This document shows, piece by piece, positions 1 to 8,303 of a stretch of 64,000 nt of DNA; the first letter of the stretch is position 1; the number at the start of each line of letters is the position of its first letter. Origin of the DNA: Azospirillum brasilense (GTDB lineage Bacteria; Pseudomonadota; Alphaproteobacteria; Azospirillales; Azospirillaceae); NCBI RefSeq assembly GCF_005222205.1, contig NZ_CP032345.1, positions 2,877,887 to 2,941,886 of the forward strand. The letters run 5' to 3'. The position numbers were made by a program, and so were the translations under genes. The notes beneath the pieces are model-generated. The model did no database searches. It was given only the letters and a program-made list of their open reading frames with translations, and was not told where the DNA came from.

Positions 1-446
1 GAATTGTCTCGCCATCGAGGGTGGCTCTTGTCGGTAGGGCGCTGGTGCCGCCTGTGCTTTGATGCTGATCTCGATCTTGTCGATGTTCGTCGTTCTCTTC
101 CAACATCGTGAGGAAGCTGCGTTGAGGATGTCGGGGAGGCGGCGCTGGTCATCGGCGCGCGCTCGTCACCGTTCTCCTCGTCTGGCGTTGGGACGGAATA
201 GGTTGGACATCACCGCCGAACACATCGATGTCAGTGTATCTGGGGCGTGTAGCTTACGTGCCTAACTGTGCGGGAGTATTCCAAGCTGCCGCGCAATCTG
301 GAATGTGCGACATGGTGCGCTGGGGGTAACGCGTTGGCACCTTCCACCACTTTTTCGCTTGAAAATTCGTGAGCCTGTGACAAACTTGTGATCGTTCACG
401 TCTCCCGGACTCATCCGCCGGGCAACGTCCACTGATTGAGCGTCGG
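1..446. other. No recognisable gene at left window edge
   Basis: I see no convincing gene here. Short open frames exist on both strands but have no ribosome binding site and no recognisable motif. Composition is less GC-biased than the core genes to the right, in keeping with the mobile or foreign segment that follows. A transposase remnant running off the window edge cannot be excluded. Confidence 0.4.
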
Positions 447-587
447 TGGTGCGAGTACGGTTGCAATCCGTCCACGGTGTCACGATGGCGCCGATCGGTC
501 GCGGATCAAGACCGGCAGCGAGCATCGCAGGCAGCGACAGGTGAACAGCCGGAACCACGTTCCGTGCTCGAAGCCTCGAAGCGCACG
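447..587 (+). repeat. 141-bp direct repeat, copy 1
   Basis: This stretch recurs 399 bp downstream at 846-986. I can find only one mismatch, an A in this copy (about 456) that is G in copy 2. It contains small hairpins, such as GGAAC-CAC-GTTCC and a CGTGC/GCACG stem near its 3' end. Both copies lie directly upstream of a reverse transcriptase gene, so a structured RNA or an RT template is possible. A simple tandem duplication is equally possible. Confidence 0.85.
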
Positions 588-648
588 CGAGTGCTGGCAG
601 GCACCTTCCGGATGGCCCCTGCACCCAAGCAGAGAAGAGGGGGCTAGA

Positions 649-999
649 ATGCTTGATCGGAAGGGCGGGGCTGCTGGCGCGGCTCCTGGGGAAGCGCAAG
701 GGTTGCGTGTCCGTCGGGCGGTTTCGCTTGCGGCGGCGGTCGCGGTGTGCTATAGTATACTGGGGCTGAGTGAACTGGCTGCGGGTGCCAACATCTCGTT
801 CGGGGCGCAGGTCTCGGTCGCGTTGGGGGCGAAGCGGTCAGCCGATGGTGCGAGTGCGGTTGCAATCCGTCCACGGTGTCACGATGGCGCCGATCGGTCG
901 CGGATCAAGACCGGCAGCGAGCATCGCAGGCAGCGACAGGTGAACAGCCGGAACCACGTTCCGTGCTCGAAGCCTCGAAGCGCACGTGCTGATACCTAG
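649..999 (+). CDS. Possible small membrane protein overlapping repeat copy 2
   Basis: This is an open frame of 116 codons. Its ATG at 649 follows a purine-rich AGAGGGGG stretch at suitable distance. About residues 20-45 form a basic then strongly hydrophobic segment that could be a membrane helix, and the second half is translated repeat copy 2. The TAG stop shares its G with the GTG at 999 that could start the reverse transcriptase (TAGTG), an arrangement typical of translational coupling. There is no family match I recognise. In this GC-rich context an open frame of this length can arise by chance. Confidence 0.3.
   Translation: MLDRKGGAAGAAPGEAQGLRVRRAVSLAAAVAVCYSILGLSELAAGANISFGAQVSVALGAKRSADGASAVAIRPRCHDGADRSRIKTGSEHRRQRQVNSRNHVPCSKPRSARADT
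846..986 (+). repeat. 141-bp direct repeat, copy 2
   Basis: This is the second copy of the repeat at 447-587, offset by exactly 399 bp (3 x 133), so both copies are read in the same frame by the open frame crossing the region. It ends 12 bp before the first possible start codon of the reverse transcriptase. Confidence 0.85.
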
Positions 1000-2243
1000 T
1001 GTGGGTGCCTAATTCGGAAACACTGGGAGGACGCTTGGCAGTACCCGCGCTTCAAAGACTTGCCCGCATCAGCAATCTCAAAGCCGTGTGGGATGCGTCT
1101 GGTGACGCCAAAGGGGGCAAGAAGGCCGCCGGACCTGATGGTAGGCGCCCTGAAGCGTTTGCCTTGAAGCTAATTGACAACCTATCTGAGGTGCGCGTCC
1201 AGTTGCTGGACGGCAGCTTTCGATTCGACCCGCTGCGGGCTGTGGCCTTCCAGAAGCCGAACTCATCCAAGTACCGGATCATCTGCATTCCCAATGTGCG
1301 TGATCGTCTCGTCCAGAGAGCGTTGGTTGCGTTCCTGACCAAGGAGACTGACCGGCTGAAGCTTGAGAACAACGCAAGCTTTGGATTCATTAGTGGTCGA
1401 GATCGCGGAGTGGCGGGGGCCGTCAAGACTGCTTGTAGACGGCGAGGTCAACTGCCTTGGGCCTTCAAGTCCGACATCTTGTCGTTCTTCGACGAGATCG
1501 ATCGTCAGATCTTGGTGGATCGCCTGAGGCGGTGTGTTCGGAGCGTATCGGTTCTTAAGTTGCTTGAGCAAGCTGTCAACTGTGAGATCGGTGAAGTAGA
1601 CCCGGATACCAGGAAGAAGATTGCCACCACGAGTATTAGGAACGGTAAGGGGTTGAGGCAGGGTATGCCCCTCTCGCCTGTACTATCGAACTTCTTTCTT
1701 GCTCCATTTGACAGGCATTTTAACGACCGTCGAGAAAACCTCGTCCGGTACGCTGATGACTTTATCGTGTTTGCAGAATCTCGGGAGGAATGCGAGGCGT
1801 ACCACACTGTCTGTTGTGATTTGCTTTCTGAACTGAACCTTGGCATTCCAGCTATTGCAGCAGAGAGCAAGACGAAGATCTACGCGCCCGATGAACCTGC
1901 GGAGTTCCTAGGGTATGAAATCTCACCGATTTCTTCTCGCAGATATCGTCCCAGGATTCCTGAGGTTGCTTTTCGGGAATTGACAGATAAGGTAAGGAGC
2001 TTTCAGTCGTACTCGACAGTCCCTAAGAAGGCAAAGTCTATTGAGTCTGCCTTGGCGCAGCTTGGCCGGATTGTGGATGGCTATGTCCATGCATACCATC
2101 TCGGGGATAACATCAAGGATCTCGAATCCCACCTAATCAATCTTCAGGCGCAGTGCCGTCAAAGACTGTTCGAGAGCCTGTTCGGCAATGCTGCGGTTGC
2201 TGCGTTGACCGTCGAGCAGAGGAAGTTCCTTTCACTAACCTAA
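999..2243 (+). CDS. Reverse transcriptase (RVT_1), stand-alone
   Basis: This encodes an RNA-directed DNA polymerase of about 414 residues. Counting from the GTG at 999, the palm motifs are FKSDILSFFDEID (157-169, catalytic Asp 159), QGMPLSPVLSN (221-231) and YADDF (251-255, catalytic Asp pair), followed by a KTKI...FLGYEI stretch. No maturase thumb motif, HNH endonuclease or integrase domain follows, so a complete group II intron protein is unlikely. It resembles solitary bacterial RTs of the kind that includes defence-associated (DRT/UG) types, but I cannot assign a class. GTG 999 overlaps the upstream stop codon. TTG 1035 has a better Shine-Dalgarno (GGGAGG, 1025-1030) and is the alternative start. 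The gene is visibly AT-richer than its surroundings, suggesting horizontal acquisition. Confidence 0.85.
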   Translation: MWVPNSETLGGRLAVPALQRLARISNLKAVWDASGDAKGGKKAAGPDGRRPEAFALKLIDNLSEVRVQLLDGSFRFDPLRAVAFQKPNSSKYRIICIPNVRDRLVQRALVAFLTKETDRLKLENNASFGFISGRDRGVAGAVKTACRRRGQLPWAFKSDILSFFDEIDRQILVDRLRRCVRSVSVLKLLEQAVNCEIGEVDPDTRKKIATTSIRNGKGLRQGMPLSPVLSNFFLAPFDRHFNDRRENLVRYADDFIVFAESREECEAYHTVCCDLLSELNLGIPAIAAESKTKIYAPDEPAEFLGYEISPISSRRYRPRIPEVAFRELTDKVRSFQSYSTVPKKAKSIESALAQLGRIVDGYVHAYHLGDNIKDLESHLINLQAQCRQRLFESLFGNAAVAALTVEQRKFLSLT

Positions 2244-2487
2244 TGCTCAGGGCGTGGGCATGGTGCGCTACGCGACCCCGGCAGTTGATACTGTTCAAGC
2301 TGGTAGATCTCCAGGTGCTTCGAGGAGGAGGCGTGCTCGGCGCAGCTACCTCGTAGCACCATACCTACCCCTGACAGGCGTGGTGCTTGCTTCGGTGCAG
2401 ACACTGGTGTACCTTTTTCTCAGGAAACAGGTACGACAATGCGCACGTAAGCCGCTACGCCGCTCAGGTTCTTCCATGGAGAACGAC

Positions 2488-3159
2488 ATGAAGCCCGTCC
2501 AGGCAATCGCGTACCTTCGGACCAGTTCTGCGGCGAACGTCGGTGGTGACAGCGACCAGCGCCAGCGCGCCGCCGTGGACAGCTACGCGAGCCGCGCCGG
2601 GTTCGAGGTCGTGAAGGAGTTCTACGACGCGGCGGTGAGCGGGGCGGACCCTATCGACCAGCGGGACGGCTTCACGTCCTTGCTGGCGTGGGCGACCGAG
2701 ACCAACGTCACGACGATCATCGTGGAGAACGCCAGCCGCTTCGCCCGCGACCTGATCGTGCAGGAGGTCGGCTACGCCTCGCTGAAGGCCCAGGGCTTCA
2801 CGCTGATCGCCGCCGACGATCCCGACGCCTTCACTGCCGACACCCCCACCGCGCGCATGGTCCGGCAGATTCTGGGCGCCGTGAGCGAGTTTGAAAAGGC
2901 CAACCTCGTTGCCAAGCTGAAGGGCGCGCGCGACCGGAAGTCGGCAGCAGCGGGGAAGCGCATCGAAGGTCGGAAGGGGTACGACGACACCAACCCGGAC
3001 GTGGTGCGCGAGGCCAAGCGCCTCGCCAGAAAGAACCCGAAGACAGGCAAGACCCGGTCTCTTCGGGAGATCGCGGCTGAACTGGCCCGGCTCGGGCATG
3101 TTACCCGCGCCGGGAAGCCGTTCAGCGCCTCCCAGGTGTCCCGACTGCTGGCCTACTAA
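2488..3159 (+). CDS. Serine site-specific recombinase (resolvase/invertase family)
   Basis: This encodes a DNA resolvase/invertase-type recombinase of 223 residues. The N-terminal catalytic domain begins with the usual strand AYLRTSS, containing the nucleophile serine and an arginine, and carries a VENASRFARD stretch matching the conserved arginine motif. The C-terminus (SLREIAAEL ... SASQVSRLL) is a short helix-turn-helix for DNA binding. ATG 2488 was chosen because GGAGA lies 5 bp upstream; an in-frame ATG at 2476 is possible. It is small, as resolvases are, not a large phage-type serine integrase. With the reverse transcriptase upstream it marks the left end of the window as a mobile or island segment. 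Its recombination site is not obvious to me. Confidence 0.88.
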   Translation: MKPVQAIAYLRTSSAANVGGDSDQRQRAAVDSYASRAGFEVVKEFYDAAVSGADPIDQRDGFTSLLAWATETNVTTIIVENASRFARDLIVQEVGYASLKAQGFTLIAADDPDAFTADTPTARMVRQILGAVSEFEKANLVAKLKGARDRKSAAAGKRIEGRKGYDDTNPDVVREAKRLARKNPKTGKTRSLREIAAELARLGHVTRAGKPFSASQVSRLLAY

Positions 3160-3624
3160 GCGGGTGCCGAACCTCAGCCCTGCCAGCGGCGGGAGGTCAA
3201 CACGATCAGACTTCGAAGGAAGGTTCGGTAACGTGTGCGCATCACCTATGTGGCGCTCCCATCATGGACGCCTTGCTCAAGTGATACGAGCGGTGCTACG
3301 ATGTGGAAGATGTTCAGGGTTCTAAGTTGTTGATTTCTCGGGGCTTGCCTTTCGCGTCATCGCCTCCCCTTGGGGACGCCACCTTCTCACAGGTTGGCAC
3401 CGGTTTCGAAAGCTCAGCCCTTGGCTGAGCTTTTGTCGTTTCAGGCGTCATTTGTCTGCCGCCTTTGCCGGTCTGGCAAGCGACCTGTTTGCCGCGCCGC
3501 GTTCGCCGGCTTCTCCCACCCGCCGAAATAGCGCCAAGGGGCGGTTTCCAGGGGTGGCTTGGTGGACTAACGTTCCTCACGCCCCTTCGATGCTTCGACG
3601 GGGCCAAGGGAACGGGAGACATCC
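3160..3624. other. Intergenic region at island/core junction
   Basis: This 465-bp gap separates the recombinase from the first core-type gene. Apart from the strong terminator at 3409-3434 I see no gene. A tRNA or other attachment site is not recognisable. Confidence 0.5.
3409..3434 (+). terminator. Rho-independent terminator
   Basis: An 11-bp perfect stem (AAAGCTCAGCC / GGCTGAGCTTT) with a 3-nt loop is followed by a short T run. It probably ends transcription of the recombinase unit. The A/T ends suggest it can act on both strands. Confidence 0.75.
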
Positions 3625-4464
3625 ATGACCATTCCGACGACACGCCTTCCTTCGGGAACCGCCGTGCCGGTGCTCGGCCAGGGCACCTGGTACATGGGCG
3701 AGGACAGCCGCGACCGCGCGCGGGAGGCGGCGGCGCTGCGGCTCGGCCTCGACCTCGGCATGACGCTGATCGACACGGCGGAGATGTATGCCGACGGCGG
3801 AGCGGAGGAGGTGGTCGGCGAGGCCATCGCCGGGCGCCGCGACGAGGTGTTCCTGGTCAGCAAGGTGCTGCCGATGAACGCCAGCCGCCGCGGCACCATC
3901 GCGGCCTGCGAACGCAGCCTGAAGCGCCTGCGCACCGATCGCATCGACCTCTATCTGCTGCACTGGCGCGGCAGCCACGATTTTTCCGAAACCATCGAGG
4001 CTTTCGACACGCTGATGCGCGACGGCAAGATCGGCCGATGGGGCGTCAGCAACCTGGATCTCCAGGACATGGAGGAGTTGGTCGGCACGCCGGGCGGGGA
4101 GGGGGTGCAGACCAACCAGCTCCTCTACAACCTGACCCGCCGCGGCATCGAATACGACCTGCTGCCCTGGTGCCGTGGGCGGGGCATTCCGATCATGGCC
4201 TATTCGCCCATTGAGCAGGGGCGCATGCTGCGCCATCCGGAGCTTCGCCGCGTCGCCGACCGGCACGGCGCGACGCCGGCCCAGGTCGGGCTGGCTTGGC
4301 TGCTCCGCCAGGACGGGATGATCGCCATCCCCAAGGCGTCGGATCCCGCCCACGTCCGCGACAACCGGGCCGCCGCCGATTTGCGGCTGGACGAGCAGGA
4401 TCTCGCGGACCTCGACCGGGCCTTCCCGCCGCCCCGCGAGCCGCGCCCGCTGGAGATGCTGTAG
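3625..4464 (+). CDS. Aldo/keto reductase
   Basis: This encodes a 279-residue NAD(P)H-dependent aldo/keto reductase. The family's catalytic tetrad is visible: Asp50 and Tyr55 (DTAEMYADG), Lys80 (LVSK) and His113 (LLHWRG). The C-terminal (beta/alpha)8-barrel features AYSPIEQGR and IPKASDPAHVRDN bind the cofactor phosphate in the family. The start at ATG 3625 has GGGAG 7 bp upstream. It stands alone, after the terminator of the mobile segment. The physiological substrate cannot be told from sequence. Confidence 0.88.
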   Translation: MTIPTTRLPSGTAVPVLGQGTWYMGEDSRDRAREAAALRLGLDLGMTLIDTAEMYADGGAEEVVGEAIAGRRDEVFLVSKVLPMNASRRGTIAACERSLKRLRTDRIDLYLLHWRGSHDFSETIEAFDTLMRDGKIGRWGVSNLDLQDMEELVGTPGGEGVQTNQLLYNLTRRGIEYDLLPWCRGRGIPIMAYSPIEQGRMLRHPELRRVADRHGATPAQVGLAWLLRQDGMIAIPKASDPAHVRDNRAAADLRLDEQDLADLDRAFPPPREPRPLEML

Positions 4465-4585
4465 CGCGGCGAAGCGCCGCGCTTGCGGTGGCGGACTCGA
4501 TTTCCCTGGCCGAATGGCCTATGTATGCTGCATTGCGGAATCAGGCGTGCCTGAGCCCGCTATCGGTTTATCCGGGAATCGAAGC

Positions 4586-4792
4586 ATGCTCGCCATCGTT
4601 CTTCTGTCCATGCTGCTGTCGGGCTTCGCCATCGTCGTGGCGCGGATTCTGACCGCCGAGGTCGCCACCGCCGGCATGCCGGTCCGCGATCCCTGGTCGC
4701 CCCGGCATCTCCGCCGGGTGAAGAAGGCGCGCAGGGTGCAGGAGGAGATCGAGGGCGGCCCGTCCTGGGCGTCCTTCCCGCGCGGGCTCTGA
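4586..4792 (+). CDS. Small single-pass membrane protein
   Basis: This encodes a 68-residue protein with an N-terminal hydrophobic helix (about residues 2-23, LAIVLLSMLLSGFAIVVARI) and a basic then acidic cytoplasmic-type tail. ATG 4586 is preferred over upstream in-frame starts because the hydrophobic segment then begins at residue 2. The ribosome binding site is weak. Family unknown. It lies between the aldo/keto reductase and a strong bidirectional hairpin at 4825. Confidence 0.5.
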   Translation: MLAIVLLSMLLSGFAIVVARILTAEVATAGMPVRDPWSPRHLRRVKKARRVQEEIEGGPSWASFPRGL

Positions 4793-4824
4793 CCGTTTCC
4801 CAAGAACTTTTTTCCCCACAAGCA

Positions 4825-4854
4825 AATCGGGCCGGGAAATTTCCCGGCCCGATT
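4825..4854. terminator. Bidirectional terminator hairpin
   Basis: This is a perfect 30-bp palindrome (AATCGGGCCGGGAAA and its complement) between two convergent genes. T runs are poor on both sides, but the stem is very stable, so it probably ends both transcripts. Confidence 0.7.
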
Positions 4855-4885
4855 GCGTTCGTGTGCTGATGGTGCGTCCGGTGCC

Positions 4886-6187
4886 TTACTGGGCCGGCTC
4901 CGCCGCCAGCTTCGAGGTCGGCAGGCTCTCGTTGATCTGGCGGGCGCGCATCGGCTTCAGGACGAAGATGGCCAGCAAAGCGGCGATGCCGTTCACCGCG
5001 GCGGCGAAGAAGAACACCGCCTGCCAGCTGCCGGTCGAGGCCACCGCCACGTTGGCGAAGGGAACGACCAGCGACGCGGTGCCCTTGGCGGTGTACAGCA
5101 GGCCGGCGTTGGTGGTGGCGAACTTCGAGCCGAAGGAGTCGCCGCACAGCGCCGGGAACAGGCTGTAGATCTCACCCCAGGCGAAGAACACCAGACCCGT
5201 CAGGATCACGAAGGCGACGGGGTTGTGGCCCCACTGGTTCAGCGCCAGGATGCCGACGCACTCCAGGGCGAAGGCGATGAACATGGTGTTCTCGCGGCCG
5301 ATGTGGTCCGACACCCAGCCGAAGAAGGGGCGGGTGACGCCGTTCAGCACGCGGTCGATCGACAGGGCGAAGGTCAGCGCCGGCAGGGTCAGGCCCATGA
5401 TGCTGACGGGGACGCCGTCCAGGTGGAAGTCCTTGGCGATCGGGCCGAGCTGCGCGGTCGCCATCAGGCCGCCCGCCGCCACCATCACGAACATGGCGTA
5501 CATGACCCAGAAGACCGGGGTCTTCAGCATCTGGACGGGGGTGTAGCTCTCGCGGGTCTGCGACACCGCCGAGCGGGTGACCTCCGGAACCTGCCCCTTC
5601 TTCGGCGACGCCAGGAACCACGCCAGCGCGAGGATCACCGCGCCCTGGCCGATGCCGAAGGTCATGAAGGTGGCTTCGTAGCCCGAGGAGTGGATCATGT
5701 TGGCGATGGGAACGACCGTGAGGGCCGAACCGGCGCCGAACCCGGCGGCGGTCAGGCCGGCGGCGAGGCCGCGGCGGTCGGGGAACCACTTCAGCGCGTT
5801 GCCCACGCAGGTGCCGTAGACGCCGCCGGCACCGATGCCGCCCAGCGCCGCGCCCAGATAGAGCATGGCGAGCGAGTCGGCCACCGAGTTGACCGCCCAG
5901 GCCACGGCGCAGAGCACGCCGCCGATCAGGACGACGATGCGCGGGCCGAACTTGTCGACGAACCAGCCTTCGACGGGAACCAGCCAGGTTTCCATGACGA
6001 CGAAGATGGTGAAGGCCACCTGGATGGCCGCACGGCCCCAGCCATGCTTCTGGTCGATGGGCTCGACGAACAGAGTCCAGCCATACTGCAGGTTCGCGAT
6101 CATCGACATGCAGATGACGCCGATGACGAGCTGGAACCAGCGGCCACCGAGGGGCCCCTTCGGGGCCTCCGTGAGGGCTTGGTGCAT
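4886..6187 (-). CDS. OFA-family MFS transporter 1 (oxalate/formate antiporter-like)
   Basis: This encodes a 433-residue major facilitator of the oxalate:formate antiporter (OFA) family with twelve predicted membrane segments. The family signatures are present: NLQYGWTLFVEPI in helix 1, WFVDKFGPR in the helix 2-3 loop, SDHIGREN in the loop after helix 8, and YTAKG in helix 11. The lysine of YTAKG and an arginine in the IDRVLNG-TRP stretch are good counterparts of Lys355 and Arg272, which bind oxalate in Oxalobacter OxlT. AGGAGGAGAG lies just upstream of the start. It is about as close to transporter 3 (27698-28996) as paralogues get and less like transporter 2. Two TGGTATACCA-type operators lie upstream (6381, 6566). 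Import of oxalate or another C2 dicarboxylate is inferred. Confidence 0.88.
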   Translation of the reverse strand: MHQALTEAPKGPLGGRWFQLVIGVICMSMIANLQYGWTLFVEPIDQKHGWGRAAIQVAFTIFVVMETWLVPVEGWFVDKFGPRIVVLIGGVLCAVAWAVNSVADSLAMLYLGAALGGIGAGGVYGTCVGNALKWFPDRRGLAAGLTAAGFGAGSALTVVPIANMIHSSGYEATFMTFGIGQGAVILALAWFLASPKKGQVPEVTRSAVSQTRESYTPVQMLKTPVFWVMYAMFVMVAAGGLMATAQLGPIAKDFHLDGVPVSIMGLTLPALTFALSIDRVLNGVTRPFFGWVSDHIGRENTMFIAFALECVGILALNQWGHNPVAFVILTGLVFFAWGEIYSLFPALCGDSFGSKFATTNAGLLYTAKGTASLVVPFANVAVASTGSWQAVFFFAAAVNGIAALLAIFVLKPMRARQINESLPTSKLAAEPAQ

Positions 6188-6380
6188 TTCTCTCCTCCTA
6201 GAAGCGATCTCTTTGCGAAGCGGTCTTTTGCTTTTTTGAGTCGGGTTGTTTTTGTTTTTTGACCGGAGGCGTTCCCGTGGTGTGCCGGGTCGTCTCCATT
6301 ACCTTGGCCTGACCGTGGAACCGGCCGCTTGGTGTGGGCGGCTTGAACTCACGGGATGAGCGTTTTTGGCATTAGAGATA

Positions 6381-6390
6381 TGGTATGCCA
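6381..6390. promoter_or_regulatory. GntR/FCD-type operator (TGGTATGCCA)
   Basis: Inverted repeat one step from TGGTATACCA, flanked by ATA on the left and GATAC on the right. It lies 194 bp from the start of OFA transporter 1. Confidence 0.65.
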
Positions 6391-6557
6391 GATACAGTTT
6401 CCGGCGCAAGCTGTTTGTCAGCGTAACAAACAGACCAAGCGCGAGAGGGCCGGCCTACCACCTCCGGAAGTGTTGATAGCCCTTGTTCAAATGGGGACTC
6501 GCGGCGCTTGTCGGTGGGTAGCGCTGACGGTTCGTTAGCAAAGCGATTTTGCCCATT

Positions 6558-6575
6558 TTGGTATCTGGTATACAT
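6558..6575. promoter_or_regulatory. GntR/FCD-type operator, tandem half-sites
   Basis: TTGGTATC is directly followed by TGGTATACAT, giving two overlapping half-sites about 100 bp upstream of the deacetylase ATG. The same doubled layout recurs at 8397 and, reversed, at 25415. Confidence 0.6.
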
Positions 6576-6676
6576 ATAAGGCAAGGGCGCGCGTCGACCC
6601 GGTGTGCATGCCGCTCCCGCGCCGTCGCGCAATCACCCAGTTTCCAATGATTCGGTACAGGGGAGGAGACGACTCG

Positions 6677-7606
6677 ATGACCACTGCCATATTCACCCAT
6701 CCGGACTTCCTGGCGCACGACACCGGCCCGGGGCACCCGGAGCGTCCGGAGCGAATCGCCGTGGTGTGGGAGGTTCTGGACCGCGACGAATTCCGCGATC
6801 TGCCCCGCTTCGAGGCGCCGGAAGCAGAGGTCGAGCAGCTCCGCTGGGTGCATGACCCGGCCTATGTGGACGCCGTGCTGAACGCGGTACCGGACAGCGG
6901 CCATGTCCGGCTGGACGCCGACACCGTGCTGTCGCCCACCTCGCGCTCGGCGATCCTGCGCGCCGCCGGAGCGGTCTGCGCGGCGGTGGACGCGGTGCTG
7001 GACGGGACGGCGACGAACGCCTTCTGCGCCGTCCGCCCCTGCGGTCACCACGCCGAGCCGGCCCGCGCCATGGGCTTCTGCGTCTTCAACAATGTGGCGG
7101 TTGGCGCGGAGCACGCCCGCAAGCGGCGGGGCCTGACACGGGTGGCCGTGGTCGATTACGACGTGCACCACGGCAACGGCACCCAGGCGATGTTCTGGGA
7201 CGACGCCGACCTGTTCTTCGCCTCGACCCACCAGTCGCCGCTCTATCCCGGCACCGGTGCGATGAGCGAGACCGGAGTCGCCGACAACATCGTCAACGCG
7301 CCGCTGCCGCCCCACGCCGGGACGGTGGAGTTTCGTCAGGCCATGGAGCGCCGCATCCTCCCCGCGCTGGAGGAGTTCCGGCCGGAACTGATCCTGATCT
7401 CCGCCGGATTCGACGCCCACGCCCGCGACCCGCTGGCGTCGCTGAACTTCACCGGCCCGGATTTCGAGTGGGCAACCCGCAAGCTGGTCGAGGCGGCGGA
7501 CCGGCTGTGCGGTGGCCGCGTCGTGACGGTGCTGGAAGGCGGCTACGACATGGTGGGGCTCGCCGAAGGCTGCGCCGCCCATCTTCAAGCCCTGATGCGC
7601 GCCTGA
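6677..7606 (+). CDS. HDAC-family zinc amidohydrolase (histone deacetylase-like)
   Basis: This encodes a 309-residue class II-type member of the arginase/deacetylase fold. The active-site elements are all visible: the His pair in RPCGHHAEP (124-125), zinc ligands Asp162 and His164 in VDYDVHHGNGT, zinc ligand Asp246 in SAGFDAH, and the transition-state tyrosine in LEGGYD. It should remove acetyl or acyl groups from lysine or polyamines; the substrate is unknown. ATG 6677 is preferred to an in-frame start at 6602 because GGGAGGAG lies just upstream. A TGGTATAC operator precedes it, and an acetyltransferase gene with its own operator follows, so it looks like part of the oxalate regulon. Confidence 0.88.
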   Translation: MTTAIFTHPDFLAHDTGPGHPERPERIAVVWEVLDRDEFRDLPRFEAPEAEVEQLRWVHDPAYVDAVLNAVPDSGHVRLDADTVLSPTSRSAILRAAGAVCAAVDAVLDGTATNAFCAVRPCGHHAEPARAMGFCVFNNVAVGAEHARKRRGLTRVAVVDYDVHHGNGTQAMFWDDADLFFASTHQSPLYPGTGAMSETGVADNIVNAPLPPHAGTVEFRQAMERRILPALEEFRPELILISAGFDAHARDPLASLNFTGPDFEWATRKLVEAADRLCGGRVVTVLEGGYDMVGLAEGCAAHLQALMRA

Positions 7607-7693
7607 TCGCGGTTCGAACGGCGAAGCCCGGCTGATTTCGAGGGACTTTGCGCAGCCGCGTCATAAGGTCGGTTGCTTCCAGCACGGATTATC

Positions 7694-7703
7694 TGGTATA
7701 CCA
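7694..7703. promoter_or_regulatory. GntR/FCD-type operator (TGGTATACCA)
   Basis: Perfect TGGTATACCA palindrome, extended on the right by AATACCAG, 59 bp upstream of the acetyltransferase start. It lies in the 155-bp gap between the deacetylase and acetyltransferase genes. Confidence 0.75.
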
Positions 7704-7761
7704 AATACCAGAGAGACGAACAGAGTCCCTCGAACACCAAAAAAAACGGGAGTTACGCACG

Positions 7762-8244
7762 ATGGACCAGCGGATCGCCGAACAGAACGCCGCTCAGAAC
7801 GCTGCCGACCAGCCCACCATCGAGATCACCCTGGCGAAGTCCGACGCCGACATCGCCGACAGCTACGCGGTGGTGAAGGAACTGCGCACCCACATGACCG
7901 ACCCCGACGCCTACGCCGCCCAGATCCGCCGCCAGATGGAGGACGGCTACAACCTCGCTCTCCTGCGCATCGACGGCGAGGTGGCCGGCTGCGGCGGCTT
8001 CCGCGTTCACGAGACGCTGTCGCGCGGTCGCTATATGTATGTTGAGGATCTCGTCACCTCGCCGAAGCACCGTTCCTTCGGTCTGGGCGACAAGCTGTTC
8101 GATTGGCTGGCCGGTCAGGCCCGCGAAAAGGGATGCGCCCAGATGGAGATCATCTCCGGCGTCCAGCGCGGCGACGCGCACCGTTTCTATCACCGCAAGC
8201 GCATGACGGTTAAGGCGTTCCAGCTCGTCCTGCCGCTCACCTGA
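7762..8244 (+). CDS. GNAT-family N-acetyltransferase
   Basis: This encodes a 160-residue GCN5-related acetyltransferase. The central strand-loop-helix that binds acetyl-CoA pyrophosphate is recognisable as EDLVTSPKHRSFGLGDKLF, followed by the family's usual helix and a C-terminal strand with FYHRKRM. ATG 7762 follows GGGAG by 9 bp; the longer in-frame extension has no binding site. A perfect TGGTATACCA operator lies upstream and a terminator hairpin lies at 8279. It sits directly after the deacetylase gene, so the two may act on the same acetylated protein or small molecule. Substrate unknown. Confidence 0.85.
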   Translation: MDQRIAEQNAAQNAADQPTIEITLAKSDADIADSYAVVKELRTHMTDPDAYAAQIRRQMEDGYNLALLRIDGEVAGCGGFRVHETLSRGRYMYVEDLVTSPKHRSFGLGDKLFDWLAGQAREKGCAQMEIISGVQRGDAHRFYHRKRMTVKAFQLVLPLT

Positions 8245-8278
8245 TCCAGCGCACCGGATGGACCCGCGAACCGGGCGT

Positions 8279-8303
8279 CCGGACGGGCCGGGCGTCCGGT
8301 TTT
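8279..8303 (+). terminator. Rho-independent terminator
   Basis: CCGGACG/CGTCCGG stem with a GC-rich loop, followed by TTTT, 35 bp after the acetyltransferase stop codon. Confidence 0.6.

Larger units (their letters stand above)
6188..6676. promoter_or_regulatory. Divergent control region with two GntR-type operators
   Basis: This 489-bp region lies between OFA transporter 1 (minus) and the deacetylase gene (plus). It holds no gene I can support. Operators are at 6381-6390 (TGGTATGCCA) and around 6558-6575 (TTGGTATC then TGGTATACAT), each placed to control one of the divergent genes. Confidence 0.6.

Noticed and set aside
447..2243. Diversity-generating retroelement (repeat pair plus reverse transcriptase, with one A-to-G difference)
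   Set aside because: DGR reverse transcriptases usually have a GxxxSQ-type motif; this one reads QGMPLSPVLSN as in group II-like RTs. There is a single difference in 141 bp, not many changes at adenines, and no recognisable variable-protein gene (C-type lectin fold) or accessory avd gene.
999..2243. Group II intron
   Set aside because: There is no maturase or endonuclease domain after the RT motifs, and I could not find a domain V-like hairpin downstream.
4853..6262. Long open frame of 469 codons on the plus strand opposite OFA transporter 1
   Set aside because: It is the antisense shadow of a clear transporter gene in GC-rich DNA. The translation is Gln/His/Arg-rich with no motif. The same applies to the plus-strand frames at 27728-29146 and 32709-34532.
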